Positions 53,520-63,609 of a stretch of DNA of 64,000 nt are shown piece by piece. The notes below the pieces were generated by a model, which searched no databases, was not told the DNA's origin, and worked only from the letters and a program-made list of their open reading frames with translations. This DNA comes from Aeromicrobium massiliense JC14 (GTDB lineage Bacteria > Actinomycetota > Actinomycetes > Propionibacteriales > Nocardioidaceae): assembly GCF_000312105.1 (NCBI RefSeq), contig NZ_HE978636.1, positions 585,642 through 649,641 of the forward strand, given 5' to 3'. The number at the start of each line of letters is the position of its first letter. Position 1 is the first letter of the stretch. The translations under genes and the position numbers were made by a program.

Positions 53520-54944
53520 CTAGGCGCGGGCGGCCCACCAGGCCCGCAGCGCCGCGGCGGCGTCGTCGGGGCTCATCGGCCCGCGGTCCATGCGCAGGTC
53601 GAGCAGGAACCGGTACGCCTCGCCGACCACCGGACCGGGCTCGACGCCGAGGAGCGCCATGATCTGCTGGCCGTCGAGGTCGGGCCGGATGGACGCGAGC
53701 TCCTCGGCCTGCGAGAGCACCTCGATGCGCTCCTCGAGGTGGTCGTAGGACCGGCGCAGCCGGGCGGCCTTGCGCTGGTTGCGCGTCGTGCAGTCGGCCC
53801 GCGTGAGGATGTGCAGCCGCTCGAGCTGGTCGCCGGCGTCGCGGACGTAGCGGCGCACCGCCGAGTCGGTCCACTCGCCGCTGCCGTAGCCGTGGAAGCG
53901 CAGGTGCAGCTCCACCAGCGTGCTCACCTGGTCGACGACGTCGTTGCTGTAGCGCAGCGCCTTGAGCCGCTTGCGGGCGAGCTTGGCGCCGACGACGTCG
54001 TGGTGGTGGAAGGTGACGGTGCCCCCGGGCTGGAAGCGGCGGGTGCGCGGCTTGCCGATGTCGTGCAGCAGCGCGGCGAGCCGGACGACCAGGTCGGGGC
54101 CGCCGAGCCGGTCCTCCTGCTCGATGGCCTGCTCCAGCACCGTGAGCGAGTGCTCGTAGACGTCCTTGTGCCGGTGGTGCTCGTCGCTCTCCAGGCGCAG
54201 CGCCGGCAGCTCGGGCAGCACGTGGTCGGCCAGGCCGGTGTCGACGAGCAGCGTGAGCCCGGCCCGCGGGTCACGGCCCAGCACCAGCTTGGACAGCTCC
54301 TCGCGCACCCGCTCGGCCGAGACGATCTCGATGCGCGCGGCCATGGCGGTCATCGCCTCGACGACGTCCGGCGCGGCGGTGAAGCCGAGCTGGGAGGTGA
54401 AGCGGGCCGCGCGCATCATGCGCAGCGGGTCGTCGTCGAAGGACTGCTCGGCCGTCACCGGGGTGCGCAGCACCTGCGCCGCCAGGTCGTCCAGCCCGCC
54501 GAACGGGTCGACGAACTCCAGCGACGGAAGCCGGACAGCCATCGCGTTGACCGCGAAGTCACGCCGGGACAGGTCGCCCTCGATGTGGTCGCCGAACGCG
54601 ACGGTGGGCTTGCGCGACGTGCTGTCGTAGGTGTCGGCCCGGTACGTGGTGATCTCGATCTGGTCGTCGCCCTTGCGCAGCCCGATCGTGCCGAACTCGC
54701 GACCCACGTCCCAGAGGGCGTCGGCCCAGCCGGCCACGACCCGCTCGATCTCGTCGGGCGTGGCGGACGTCGTGAGGTCCCAGTCGACGCCCGGACGTCC
54801 CAGGAGCGCGTCGCGGACCGGGCCGCCGACCAGCGCCAGCTCGTGCCCGGCGGCCTCGAAGCGACCGGCCAGCTCGGCCAGCGGGGCGGAGGCGACGTGG
54901 CGCTCGACGGCGGCGCGCTGCTCGGGGGTCAGGGTCGGGGACAC
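53520..54944 (-). CDS. pcnA: CCA tRNA nucleotidyltransferase
   Basis: Adds or repairs the 3' CCA end of tRNA. The 474-residue class II enzyme has the head motif LVGGPVRDALLG and the DxD pair in GVDWDLTTSA, then RRDFAVNAMA and the DPLRMMRAARF motif. A C-terminal HD domain (LLHDIGKPRTR, HHHDVVGAKLA) may add phosphatase activity. GTG start. Its place beside DUF6049-murJ is the usual origin-proximal order in Actinobacteria. Confidence 0.94.
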   Translation of the reverse strand: MSPTLTPEQRAAVERHVASAPLAELAGRFEAAGHELALVGGPVRDALLGRPGVDWDLTTSATPDEIERVVAGWADALWDVGREFGTIGLRKGDDQIEITTYRADTYDSTSRKPTVAFGDHIEGDLSRRDFAVNAMAVRLPSLEFVDPFGGLDDLAAQVLRTPVTAEQSFDDDPLRMMRAARFTSQLGFTAAPDVVEAMTAMAARIEIVSAERVREELSKLVLGRDPRAGLTLLVDTGLADHVLPELPALRLESDEHHRHKDVYEHSLTVLEQAIEQEDRLGGPDLVVRLAALLHDIGKPRTRRFQPGGTVTFHHHDVVGAKLARKRLKALRYSNDVVDQVSTLVELHLRFHGYGSGEWTDSAVRRYVRDAGDQLERLHILTRADCTTRNQRKAARLRRSYDHLEERIEVLSQAEELASIRPDLDGQQIMALLGVEPGPVVGEAYRFLLDLRMDRGPMSPDDAAAALRAWWAARA

Positions 54945-54985
54945 GAGGCACCACTGTACGCGGCGGCCCCCTCTACGATGTCGGG

Positions 54986-57025
54986 GTGACCACGCCCGCC
55001 CGACGTCGACTCGCGGGTCTCCTGGCGGTGCTGGCGACGGCCGTGCTGGCCCTCACCGCGACGCCCACCGCGACCGCCGCCGCCGATCCCGACGACCTGC
55101 AGGTGCGGCTGACGGCGATGAGCCAGACCCGGCTCGTCGAGGGTGCCCCGCTCGTCATGTCGGGCACCGTGACCAACCGGGGCAGCGAGACCTGGACCGA
55201 CGCGCAGGCCTACCTGGTCATCGCCCCGTCGCCGTTCACCACGCGGGCGCAGGTCCGCGACGCCGTCCGCAGCTCGACCGCCTACACCGGTGTGCGCGTG
55301 GTCGAGCTCGACGCGATCGCCCAGCTCGGCGACCTCGCGCCCGGCTCCACGACGTCCTTCACCCTGCGCGTGCCCTACGGCCTGCTGGGCGTCACCGGCG
55401 CCGACGGCGTCTACCCGACCGGCGTCCAGGTGCTGGCCACCGACCCCGAGGGCGTGCGCGAGAACCAGGCCGTCGCCCGGGCCACGACCTTCCTGCCGCA
55501 CCTGTCGGGCGCCCGGGCCCGCGTGCCGGTCTCGGTCGCCTGGCCGTTCACCAACCCCGACGTCCTCGGCAGTGACGGCACCTACCGCGACCCCGAGGCG
55601 CTGCTGGCCGCGGTGTCGCCGGCCGGGCGGCTACGCCACGTGCTCGACCTGGCCCGCACGTCCCCCGCGACGAGCACGTCGATCCTCGACCCCTCGCTGC
55701 TCGTCGAGCTGGACGACCTCGCCCGCGGCCGCCGGCTGCCCGGCGAGCTGGAGCTCACCGACGCCCAGCGCCAGCAGGTGACGTCCTTCCGCGACGACCT
55801 GCTGGCCTTCGCCCGGCGCACCTCGCTGTGGGTCGTCGACTACGCCGAGCCCGACGCGCTCGCTCTGTCGCGGCACACCACCGGCACCGCGCTGCCCGAT
55901 GTCGTCGCCGACGCCACGACCCGCACCCTCGAGGACCTGGGTCTCTCCGGGCGCCGGGTCGTCTGGAGCCGCGGCGTCGACACCGCGCTGGTGGACGACG
56001 TGCGCCAGGACGGCGACCGGCCGCTGATCGTCCCGAGCGACGCGCTGGAGGACACCGAGTGGTCCGAGGGTGCCGTGGTCGGCTACGCCGGCGACGACGG
56101 CACCGTGCCGCTCGTGCTGCAGGACTCGGTGCTCGACCGCGTGCCCGGCGAGGACTCCGTGGTCGATCTGCGCCAGTGGCTGGCCTCGGAGTCCGCGCTC
56201 GCGTCCCTGCAGCGCAGCGTCGACCCCGACGCCACCACGGACGCCGTCGTCGTCCTGCCGCGCGGCTGGGACCCCGGCTCGCAGTGGGCCGCCGGTGATC
56301 TCGGCCAGCTCTACGACCTGCCCTGGGTCCAGGGCGCCTCGCTCGACACCCGGCTCGGCGGCACCGTTCCGCGCACGACGGCGACCGTGCCGTCCCGCTC
56401 CGACGCCGACACCCTGTCCGTCGAGCAGGTCCGCGCCGCCGAGCGGCTCGCCGAGCGCCAGCGGGCGCTGAGCTCGGTGCGCAGCTCCGACGACGACACG
56501 CTCTCGGACGAGCAGCGGGTCGCGGTCGCGGCCTCGGTCCGCTGGCGCGACGACCCGGCGGGCGGACGCGCGTACGTCCGTCAGCTCGAGCAGCAGCTCG
56601 ACGACGAGCTCGGCGAGATCACCCTCGGCACCCCGCAGCAGGTGACGCTGTCGGGCAGCCAGGGCCAGTTCCCGCTCACCATCAGCAACGACACGGCCAG
56701 CCCGGTCACGGTCGGCGTCGAGCTCAGCTCGAGCCGTCCGGGCCTGACCCTGGAGGACGTCGACCCCGTGACGATCGATGCCGGGGCGCGCTACACGCTC
56801 ACGGTGCAGGTGGACGTCGGCGACCAGGGCTCCTCGACCCTGCGCGCGTCCCTGGTCACCCCCGACGGCGACCCCATCGGCACGCCGGTCGACTTCAACG
56901 TGCGCTCGAGCGCCGTCGGCTCGGTGCTGTGGGTCGCCATCGGGCTGGCCGGCCTCTTCGTCGTCGTCGCCCTCGTGCGGCGCTTCCGATTCCGCCGCCG
57001 CGACCGCCGGGAGGGCACCGCGTGA
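54986..57025 (+). CDS. DUF6049-family secreted membrane-anchored protein
   Basis: A 679-residue cell-surface protein. A signal peptide covers residues 1-32 (ending TATAAA). Then come beta-rich extracellular regions starting DDLQVRLTAMSQTRLVEG and ending with an Ig-like segment (SGSQGQFPLTISNDTASPV). A C-terminal membrane helix at about 644-664 and a basic tail (RRFRFRRRDRRE) follow. Its stop overlaps murJ by 4 bp, so it likely serves cell-wall precursor export or assembly. Biochemical function is unknown. Confidence 0.8.
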   Translation: MTTPARRRLAGLLAVLATAVLALTATPTATAAADPDDLQVRLTAMSQTRLVEGAPLVMSGTVTNRGSETWTDAQAYLVIAPSPFTTRAQVRDAVRSSTAYTGVRVVELDAIAQLGDLAPGSTTSFTLRVPYGLLGVTGADGVYPTGVQVLATDPEGVRENQAVARATTFLPHLSGARARVPVSVAWPFTNPDVLGSDGTYRDPEALLAAVSPAGRLRHVLDLARTSPATSTSILDPSLLVELDDLARGRRLPGELELTDAQRQQVTSFRDDLLAFARRTSLWVVDYAEPDALALSRHTTGTALPDVVADATTRTLEDLGLSGRRVVWSRGVDTALVDDVRQDGDRPLIVPSDALEDTEWSEGAVVGYAGDDGTVPLVLQDSVLDRVPGEDSVVDLRQWLASESALASLQRSVDPDATTDAVVVLPRGWDPGSQWAAGDLGQLYDLPWVQGASLDTRLGGTVPRTTATVPSRSDADTLSVEQVRAAERLAERQRALSSVRSSDDDTLSDEQRVAVAASVRWRDDPAGGRAYVRQLEQQLDDELGEITLGTPQQVTLSGSQGQFPLTISNDTASPVTVGVELSSSRPGLTLEDVDPVTIDAGARYTLTVQVDVGDQGSSTLRASLVTPDGDPIGTPVDFNVRSSAVGSVLWVAIGLAGLFVVVALVRRFRFRRRDRREGTA

Positions 57026-58683
57026 GCACCGACGAGCAGCAGGGCGGCGGCGAGCTCGTCCGCGCCAGCGCCTGGATGGCCCTGGGCACGATCGTGTCGC
57101 GACTGAGCGGTTTCGTCCGGCTCTTCCTGCTCGCGTACGTGCTGGGCTCGGCGCTGGACGCCGACATCTTCAACAACGCCAACACCGTGCCGAACGCGGT
57201 GTACATCCTGGTCGCCGGCGGCATCTTCAACGTCGTCCTGGTGCCGCAGCTCGTCCGGGCCATGAAGAACGACCCCGACGGCGGCGACGCCTACGCCCAG
57301 CGCATCATGACGCTGGGCCTGGGCGTCCTGGCCGTGGCGACCGTCGTGCTGGTCGCCCTCGCGCCCCTCGTCGTCCGGCTGGTCTTCGCCGAGAGCTTCT
57401 TCGAGCCCGAGCTCGCCGCCCAGCGCGCGGACGCGGAGCTGCTCATGCGCCTGTGCATGCCGCAGGTCTTCTTCTACGGCGCGTTCGTGCTGGCCGGGCA
57501 GATCCTCAACTCGCGCCGCCGTTTCGGACCGATGATGTGGGCGCCGATCGTCAACAACGCGGTCGCCTGCCTCGTGCTGGTGACCTACGCGGTCGTCTTC
57601 GGCGCCGCGGAGCGCGGCACCACCGACGTCGACGGCTTCACCACCGGCGAGGCGTGGCTGCTGGGCGCGGGGTCGACCGCCGGCATCGTCGTGCAGGCCC
57701 TCGTGCTGGTGCCGTACCTGCGCTCGGTCGGGTTCCGCTTCCGTCCGCGCTTCGACCTGCGTGGCACCGGCTTGGGCCACACGCTGCGCCTGGGGTACTG
57801 GACGCTGCTGTTCATCCTGGTCAACCAGGTCGCCTTCGTGGTCGTGAACCGGCTGGCCACGTCGGCGACGGTGTCGGGCGCGACCGACGGCTCGACCGCC
57901 GGCGGCTCGGCGGTCTACCAGATGGGCTTCCTGATCAGCCAGGTCCCGCACGGGGTCGTGACGGTCTCGCTGGCGACCGCGCTCATGCCGACGCTCTCGG
58001 CGCTCGCGGCCGACCGGGCGTACGCGCCCATGCGGTCCGAGCTGATGCGCACGCTCCGGCTCGCGCTGGCCGTGGTGGCGCCGATCGCCGTCGGGGTGGC
58101 GTGCCTGGGTCCGCAGGCCATCGCCCCGCTGCACGCCTGGGGCTCGATCGGCGACAACGCCGAGGTCATCGGTCTCGCGGTGCAGGCGTTCGCGCCGGCC
58201 ATCGTGCTGTTCAGCGTGCACTACGTGATGATGCGCGGCTTCTACGCCGACGAGGACACCCGCACGCCGTTCCTGGTGCAGACGCTGGTGGCCGCCACCA
58301 ACATCGCGCTCGCCGTCACGTTCGTCCGCACGGTCGACCCGCAGCACGTCCCCGCCGCCCTGGCCCTGGCCTACGGCGGCGCGTACCTGGTCGGGTCCAT
58401 CGCGGTCACGACGTTGCTCTCGCGCCGCATCGGCCGCGTGCTGGACGCCGTCACGCTCGGCTTCCTGCTTCGCCTGGCGGTGGACCTGGCCCTCACCGCC
58501 GCCGTCGTGCTGGGCGCCGTGCGGCTCCTCGACCTCGCCGGCCTGGACGTCGACGAGAGCGGCGGCGGCCTGGTCGCGCTGGCCGTCGGTGGCGTGCTGG
58601 GCGTCGTGACCTACCTCGTGGGCGGCCGCCTGCTGCGCATCGCCGAGATCGGCATGGTGCTGCGCGTCGTCACCCGCCGCTAG
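57022..58683 (+). CDS. murJ: Lipid II flippase MurJ
   Basis: A 553-residue, roughly fourteen-helix MOP-superfamily flippase that moves lipid II across the membrane. ASAWMALGTIVSRLSGFVRL is the TM1 MurJ signature with conserved Arg. LVAGGIFNVVLVPQLVRAM, GQILNSRRRFGPMMWAP and MRGFYADEDTRTPF complete it. Mycobacterial MviN carries a fused pseudokinase; here that part is the next gene, 61 bp downstream. GTG start, GTGA overlap with the DUF6049 gene. Confidence 0.93.
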   Translation: MSTDEQQGGGELVRASAWMALGTIVSRLSGFVRLFLLAYVLGSALDADIFNNANTVPNAVYILVAGGIFNVVLVPQLVRAMKNDPDGGDAYAQRIMTLGLGVLAVATVVLVALAPLVVRLVFAESFFEPELAAQRADAELLMRLCMPQVFFYGAFVLAGQILNSRRRFGPMMWAPIVNNAVACLVLVTYAVVFGAAERGTTDVDGFTTGEAWLLGAGSTAGIVVQALVLVPYLRSVGFRFRPRFDLRGTGLGHTLRLGYWTLLFILVNQVAFVVVNRLATSATVSGATDGSTAGGSAVYQMGFLISQVPHGVVTVSLATALMPTLSALAADRAYAPMRSELMRTLRLALAVVAPIAVGVACLGPQAIAPLHAWGSIGDNAEVIGLAVQAFAPAIVLFSVHYVMMRGFYADEDTRTPFLVQTLVAATNIALAVTFVRTVDPQHVPAALALAYGGAYLVGSIAVTTLLSRRIGRVLDAVTLGFLLRLAVDLALTAAVVLGAVRLLDLAGLDVDESGGGLVALAVGGVLGVVTYLVGGRLLRIAEIGMVLRVVTRR

Positions 58684-58744
58684 TCCGGCCGCGCGCGGCT
58701 GGGCCCATTGCCTAGGCTGGGCGCAAGCGGCGAAAGGGCTCGAC

Positions 58745-60304
58745 ATGGCGGACGCGCGGTTCCCCTCCTCAGGGGACCTCGTCGCAGGACGCTACGAGCT
58801 GATGGAACGCGTCTCCGAGCGCCTCGGCGCGGCGACCTGGCGGGCCCGCGACCACGTCCTGGAGCGCAACGTCGGCATCGAGACGCTCCCCGCCGACGAT
58901 CCCCGGGCCAGCTCCTTCGTCGCGGCCGCCCGCGCGTCCACCGTCGTGGTCGATCCCCGGTTCCTGCGAGTCCTGGACGTGCTCGACGACGACGGCGGGT
59001 TCGCCGTGGTCGTCCGCGAGTGGGCCCGCGCCTTCCCGCTGGACCAGCTGCTGCGCCACGGCACGCTGCCGAACCGGCGGGCCGCGCTCGTCGTCGCCGA
59101 GGTCGCCCTCGCGCTGGCCAGCGCCCACGAGCAGGGACTCCACCACCGCCGGCTGTCGCCGCACCAGGTGCTGGTGAAGCAGTCCGGCGCCGTGCGCATC
59201 GTCGGCCTGGGCGTCGCCTACGCGCTCGCTCCCGGCCCCGACGTCCGCGAGGACGGCCGCGACCCCGAGCGTGAGGACGTCCGCGACCTGGGCCGGCTGC
59301 TGTACGCGTGCCTGGCGGCCCGGTGGCCCGGCGGCCCGACCGACGGCCTGCGGGCCGCGCCGACCGTCCACGGGCACGTGCTGCACCCGCGCCAGGTCGT
59401 GGCCGGCGTCTCCCGCGACGTCGACGAGGTGTGCGACCGCATCCTGGGCACGCCACCGCGGCACGGCGCCCGTCCGCTGCGCACCGCCCGCGACGTCGCC
59501 CACGAGCTGCGCGAGGTCGGCGAGGACGTCGTCCCGGACGAGCAGCCGAGCATGTCGCACCTGGACGGCTCGGACCTGCTGCGCATCGATCCCGTCGTCG
59601 TGCCGGCCGGCCCGCCACCCGGCCTGGAGCCGCCCCGGCGCCGGCCCAAGGCGTACGCACCCAAGCCCCCCACCTCGTGGCAGCGCGCCCGGGCGCGGGC
59701 CCGCCTCATGACGCACGGCGACCGGGCGCTGGTGCTGCTCGGCCTGGTCGGGGCCCTGCTGCTGTCGGGCACCCTGGGCTGGTTCGCCGCGCAGGTCGAG
59801 GGCGACGACGGCGGCTACGAGCCGCCCTCCGCCTCCGAGATCACCCGCCTGCCGGTCACCCGCGTCACGGCCATCGATCCGGAGGGTCGCGACGGCGGCG
59901 AGAACTCCGCCGACGCCGGACTCGCCGCCGACGACTCCGACGCGACGGCGTGGCGCACCTCCCAGTACTTCGGGTCCGCCGACTTCGCCGGCCTCAAGGA
60001 CGGCGTGGGGCTCGTCCTGGACCTCGGGACCCAGCGCGAGCTGACGTCGGTCGAGGTCCGGGTCGGCGACGGTCCCACGAGCCTGTCGGTCTACACGTCG
60101 TCCACCCGCAAGAGCGCGCCCCGGTCCCCCGTCGGCATGCGCCTGGTCGCCAGCCGGCGCAACGTCACCGGCACGGTCAAGATGGAGCTCGAGGACCAGG
60201 TGCTGAGCCGGTACGTCGTGGTCTGGCTCCGCCGGCTCCCCGAGGTACGTCCCGGGGTGTTCCAGGGCCAGGTCCAGGAGGTCGTCGTCCGCGGACGGCC
60301 GTGA
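58745..60304 (+). CDS. Membrane pseudokinase of the MurJ system
   Basis: A 519-residue protein. A protein-kinase fold covers residues 10-265 with [20 protein letters not shown] as a broken Gly-rich loop. The beta-3 Lys is replaced (RNVGIETL). The catalytic loop reads [12 protein letters not shown] with Arg in place of Asp, and DFG is replaced by GLG. It is therefore a pseudokinase. A membrane helix near 327-348 leads to an extracellular discoidin-like domain ([14 protein letters not shown]). This mirrors the C-terminal half of mycobacterial MviN, which when phosphorylated recruits an FHA protein. ATG start. Confidence 0.85.
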   Translation: MADARFPSSGDLVAGRYELMERVSERLGAATWRARDHVLERNVGIETLPADDPRASSFVAAARASTVVVDPRFLRVLDVLDDDGGFAVVVREWARAFPLDQLLRHGTLPNRRAALVVAEVALALASAHEQGLHHRRLSPHQVLVKQSGAVRIVGLGVAYALAPGPDVREDGRDPEREDVRDLGRLLYACLAARWPGGPTDGLRAAPTVHGHVLHPRQVVAGVSRDVDEVCDRILGTPPRHGARPLRTARDVAHELREVGEDVVPDEQPSMSHLDGSDLLRIDPVVVPAGPPPGLEPPRRRPKAYAPKPPTSWQRARARARLMTHGDRALVLLGLVGALLLSGTLGWFAAQVEGDDGGYEPPSASEITRLPVTRVTAIDPEGRDGGENSADAGLAADDSDATAWRTSQYFGSADFAGLKDGVGLVLDLGTQRELTSVEVRVGDGPTSLSVYTSSTRKSAPRSPVGMRLVASRRNVTGTVKMELEDQVLSRYVVVWLRRLPEVRPGVFQGQVQEVVVRGRP

Positions 60305-60315
60305 CGTCCCGGGCC

Positions 60316-60342
60316 GGAATACCCACCACCTAGACTGCGTTG
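60316..60342 (+). promoter_or_regulatory. SigR/SigH-type promoter of trxBA
   Basis: GGAAT (60316-60320), an 18-bp spacer and GTTG (60339-60342) fit the disulfide-stress sigma promoter consensus GGAAT-N18-GTT exactly. It lies 48 bp upstream of trxB, whose regulation by this sigma factor class is well known in Streptomyces and Mycobacterium. Confidence 0.75.
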
Positions 60343-60389
60343 ACGCCAGCACACCACCCCGTCGTGGGTCGTCCACCGAAAGGTCGTCC

Positions 60390-61358
60390 ATGTCCGACGT
60401 TCGCAACCTGATCATCATCGGGTCGGGCCCCTCGGGTTACACCGCTGCGGTGTACGCCGCCCGGGCCAACCTGAACCCGCTCGTGTTCGAGGGCTCGGTC
60501 ACCGCCGGTGGTGCGCTCATGAACACCACGGACGTCGAGAACTTCCCGGGCTTCCCGACCGGCATCATGGGCCCCGAGCTCATGGACAACATGCGCGCCC
60601 AGGCCGAGCGGTTCGGCGCCGAGCTGATCGCCGACGACGTGACGGCCGTCGACCTCAGCGGTCCGGTCAAGTCCGTCTCCCTCGCCGACGGCCGCACCTT
60701 CCAGGCGCACACCGTCGTCCTGGCGATGGGCTCGGGCTACCGCCGGCTCGGCATCGAGGGCGAGGACCGCCTGTCCGGCCACGGCGTGAGCTGGTGCGCC
60801 ACGTGCGACGGCTTCTTCTTCCGCGACAAGGAGATCCTCGTCGTCGGCGGCGGCGACTCCGCCGTCGAGGAGGCCACCTTCCTGACCCGCTTCGGCTCCA
60901 AGGTAACCCTGGTGCACCGTCGCGAGGAGCTCCGCGCGTCCAAGATCATGCAGGAGCGCGCCTTCTCCAACCCCAAGCTGGAGATGGCCTGGAACTCCGA
61001 GGTCGCCGAGATCCACGGCGACGGCCTGCTCGAGGCGGTCACCCTGCGCGACACCGTGACCGGCGAGACCCGTCGCGTCCCGGCCTCCGCGCTGTTCATC
61101 GCCATCGGCCACGACCCGCGCTCGGAGCTGGTGAAGGGCCAGGTCGAGCTGGACGACGAGGGCTACGTCCTCGTGCAGCCCGGCTCCACCGCCACGAACC
61201 TGCCCGGCGTGTTCGCCGCCGGCGACCTGGTCGACCACACCTACCGCCAGGCGATCACCGCGGCCGGCACGGGCTGCTCGGCCGCGCTGGACGCCGAGCG
61301 CTACCTCGCCGACCTGTCCCTCGCCGGCGCCCCCGCGCCGGCCGAGTCCCTGCTCTGA
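60390..61358 (+). CDS. trxB: Thioredoxin reductase
   Basis: A 322-residue FAD enzyme that reduces thioredoxin with NADPH. FAD motif [19 protein letters not shown] is at residues 7-25, redox pair Cys136-Cys139 in [13 protein letters not shown] motif [21 protein letters not shown] and [15 protein letters not shown] follow. ATG with GAAAGG upstream. trxA follows after 26 bp, behind the SigR-like promoter. Confidence 0.97.
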   Translation: MSDVRNLIIIGSGPSGYTAAVYAARANLNPLVFEGSVTAGGALMNTTDVENFPGFPTGIMGPELMDNMRAQAERFGAELIADDVTAVDLSGPVKSVSLADGRTFQAHTVVLAMGSGYRRLGIEGEDRLSGHGVSWCATCDGFFFRDKEILVVGGGDSAVEEATFLTRFGSKVTLVHRREELRASKIMQERAFSNPKLEMAWNSEVAEIHGDGLLEAVTLRDTVTGETRRVPASALFIAIGHDPRSELVKGQVELDDEGYVLVQPGSTATNLPGVFAAGDLVDHTYRQAITAAGTGCSAALDAERYLADLSLAGAPAPAESLL

Positions 61359-61384
61359 CCCACCACTCACCCGAAGGAGCCCTC

Positions 61385-61711
61385 GTGGCCAACATCGAAG
61401 CTGTCACCGACGCCGACTTCCAGAGCAAGGTGCTCGAGGCCGACGGTCCCGTCCTCGTCGACTTCTGGGCCAGCTGGTGCGGCCCGTGCCGCCAGGTCGC
61501 CCCGATCCTCGAGGAGATCGCCGCGGAGAAGGGCGAGAAGCTGACCATCGTCAAGATGGACGCCGACGCCAACCCCGTCACCCCGGCGCAGTACCGCGTG
61601 ACCGGCCTGCCCACGATCAACCTGTACTACCAGGGCGAGGTCGTGAAGTCGATCGTCGGTGTGCGACCCAAGTCGGCCATCCTGGCCGAGCTGGAGGAGT
61701 ACACCGCCTGA
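61385..61711 (+). CDS. trxA: Thioredoxin
   Basis: A 108-residue thioredoxin. Active site Cys32-Gly-Pro-Cys35 is within DFWASWCGPCRQ, cis-Pro in GLPTINLYYQG. It is the dithiol donor for reductases and the product of TrxB reduction. GTG start behind GAAGGAG. An AT-rich hairpin terminates the unit against parB. Confidence 0.97.
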   Translation: MANIEAVTDADFQSKVLEADGPVLVDFWASWCGPCRQVAPILEEIAAEKGEKLTIVKMDADANPVTPAQYRVTGLPTINLYYQGEVVKSIVGVRPKSAILAELEEYTA

Positions 61712-61725
61712 GCGTTTAGAGCGTC

Positions 61726-61767
61726 AAAGCAATAAGTCGACAAGGCAACTTGTCGGCTTATTGCTTT
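61726..61767. terminator. AT-rich near-perfect hairpin between trxA and parB
   Basis: Arms AAAGCAATAAGTCGACAAG (61726-61744) and CTTGTCGGCTTATTGCTTT (61749-61767) pair over 19 positions with one T/G wobble, and the loop GCAA is a GNRA tetraloop. A T-run follows for the plus strand. It is a strong factor-independent bidirectional terminator of base composition unlike the rest of the window. Confidence 0.88.
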
Positions 61768-61768
61768 T

Positions 61769-62653
61769 CTAGGACGTCTTCGGGTCCATCAGCGCGACGA
61801 TGCGCTCGAGGTCCTCGAGGGTGGCGAACTCGACGGTGATCTTGCCCTTGGAGCGGCCGAGATCGACCTTGACCCGGGTCTCGAACCGGTCCGAGAGGCG
61901 GGCCGAGACGTCGGCCAGCTTGGGCGCGGTCGGTCGCGGACGGCTGGTGCGGCGCTCCGCCCGGCCGTCCGGGCCGAGGGTGACGATCTCCTCGAGGGCT
62001 CGCACCGACAGGCCCTCGGCGACCACGCGCTGGGCCAGGCGGTCCTGCACCTCGGCGTCGTCGATCGAGACGAGCGCGCGGGCGTGGCCGGCGCTCAGGA
62101 CGCCCGCGGCGACCCGTCGCTGGACGGCCGGGGAGAGGCGCAGCAGCCGGAGCGTGTTGCTGATCTGCGGGCGCGACCGGCCGATCCGCTTGGCCAGCTC
62201 CTCCTGGGTGCAGCCGAAGTCGTCCAGCAGCGCCTCGTACGCGGCTGCCTCCTCGAGCGGGTTGAGCTGGCTGCGGTGCAGGTTCTCCAGGAGGGCGTCA
62301 CGGAGCAGGTCCTCGTCCTGGGTCTCACGGACGACGGCCGCGATGGTGTCCAGGCCGGCCTGCTGGTGCGCGCGCCAGCGGCGCTCGCCCATGATCAGCT
62401 CATAGGCCTCCGGACCGGTCTGCCGGACGACCACCGGCTGGAGCAGCCCGATCTCCTGGATCGAGTGCACCAGCTCGGCCATGTGCTCCTCGTCGAACAC
62501 CTGGCGCGGCTGGCGCGGGTTCGGGACGATCTGGCCGAGCGGGATCTCGGCGAAGCGCGCCCCCTCGATCTCCTGCAGCCCGGCCTCCTTCGCCTCCGCC
62601 GGCGTCGCCGGGATCAGCGCCTCGAGCCCACGGCCCAGTCCACGTCGTGCCAT
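61769..62653 (-). CDS. parB: Chromosome partitioning protein ParB
   Basis: A 294-residue CTPase clamp protein that loads at parS. It begins [13 protein letters not shown], with the N-terminal domain motif [11 protein letters not shown] and CTP-binding GERRWRA at residues 89-95 followed by [17 protein letters not shown]. The helix-turn-helix region is [20 protein letters not shown], and a C-terminal dimer domain ends the protein. ATG overlaps the parA stop by 1 bp. Confidence 0.96.
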   Translation of the reverse strand: MARRGLGRGLEALIPATPAEAKEAGLQEIEGARFAEIPLGQIVPNPRQPRQVFDEEHMAELVHSIQEIGLLQPVVVRQTGPEAYELIMGERRWRAHQQAGLDTIAAVVRETQDEDLLRDALLENLHRSQLNPLEEAAAYEALLDDFGCTQEELAKRIGRSRPQISNTLRLLRLSPAVQRRVAAGVLSAGHARALVSIDDAEVQDRLAQRVVAEGLSVRALEEIVTLGPDGRAERRTSRPRPTAPKLADVSARLSDRFETRVKVDLGRSKGKITVEFATLEDLERIVALMDPKTS

Positions 62654-63609
62654 CAGTCCTCCAGCCGTTTCGCCATGACGGTGATCTCGCGTGCAGCCTC
62701 CAGGTACGACAGCGCGCCCGAGGACGTGGGGTCGTAGGTGAGGACGGTCTGCTGGTAGCTCGGAGCCTCCGAGATGCGCACCGACCGGGGGATGGCCGTG
62801 CGCAGGACCTTGTCCTGGAAGTGCTCACGCACCTCCTGCGCGACGCCCGCCGACAGGTTCGTGCGGGCGTCGTACATGGTCAGCAGGATGGTGGTGACCT
62901 CCAGGCGCGGGTTGAGGTGCGCGCGCACGAGGTCGATGTTGCGCAGCAGCTGACCCAGGCCCTCCAGCGCGTAGTACTCGCACTGGATCGGGATGAGCAC
63001 CTCGCGCCCCGCGACCATGGCGTTGACCGTGAGCAGACCCAGCGAGGGCGGGCAGTCGATCAGCACGTAGTCGACCCGGCGTCCCGCGCGCTCACGCACG
63101 TCGAGATAGCTCTGCAGCGCCTTGTCGAGGCGCGACTCACGAGCCACGAGCGAGACGAGCTCGATCTCCGCGCCGGCCAGGTCGATGGAGGCCGGCAGCA
63201 CGTCGAGGGTCGGGTGCTCGGGGCACGTCTGCACGAGGTCGACGACGTCGTCGCCCTCGACGACCGCCTCGTACACGCCCGGCGTGCCCTCCGCGTGCGG
63301 GATGTCCAGCGCGGTGGACGCGTTCCCCTGCGGATCGAGGTCGACCACCAGCACGTTGAGTCCCCGCATGGCCAGCGCGGCGGCCACGTTCACGGTGGTC
63401 GTCGTCTTGCCGACGCCACCCTTCTGGTTGGCGACCACGAAGATCCGGGTGTCCGCCGGACGGTCGAAGCGCTGCGTGCGCTCGACCCGGGCGGCCAGCT
63501 GCACGTGGTCCGCGGCCTCACGGGCGAGGGGAGTGGCGTCGTCCAGGCCGAGGCCGGCACCCGGGCCGGCCAGGGCGCCGGCCGACGGGGCGCCGAGCGG
63601 GTTGTTCAT
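62653..63609 (-). CDS. parA: Chromosome partitioning ATPase ParA/Soj
   Basis: A 318-residue P-loop ATPase that moves ParB-parS complexes. The deviant Walker A is [15 protein letters not shown] with Lys68 as the nucleotide Lys and Lys63 as the signature Lys. [14 protein letters not shown] and [12 protein letters not shown] follow. The N-terminal 50 residues are variable and Ala/Gly/Pro-rich. The ATG start at 63609 overlaps the stop of a 33-codon frame (ATGA). Confidence 0.96.
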   Translation of the reverse strand: MNNPLGAPSAGALAGPGAGLGLDDATPLAREAADHVQLAARVERTQRFDRPADTRIFVVANQKGGVGKTTTTVNVAAALAMRGLNVLVVDLDPQGNASTALDIPHAEGTPGVYEAVVEGDDVVDLVQTCPEHPTLDVLPASIDLAGAEIELVSLVARESRLDKALQSYLDVRERAGRRVDYVLIDCPPSLGLLTVNAMVAGREVLIPIQCEYYALEGLGQLLRNIDLVRAHLNPRLEVTTILLTMYDARTNLSAGVAQEVREHFQDKVLRTAIPRSVRISEAPSYQQTVLTYDPTSSGALSYLEAAREITVMAKRLED

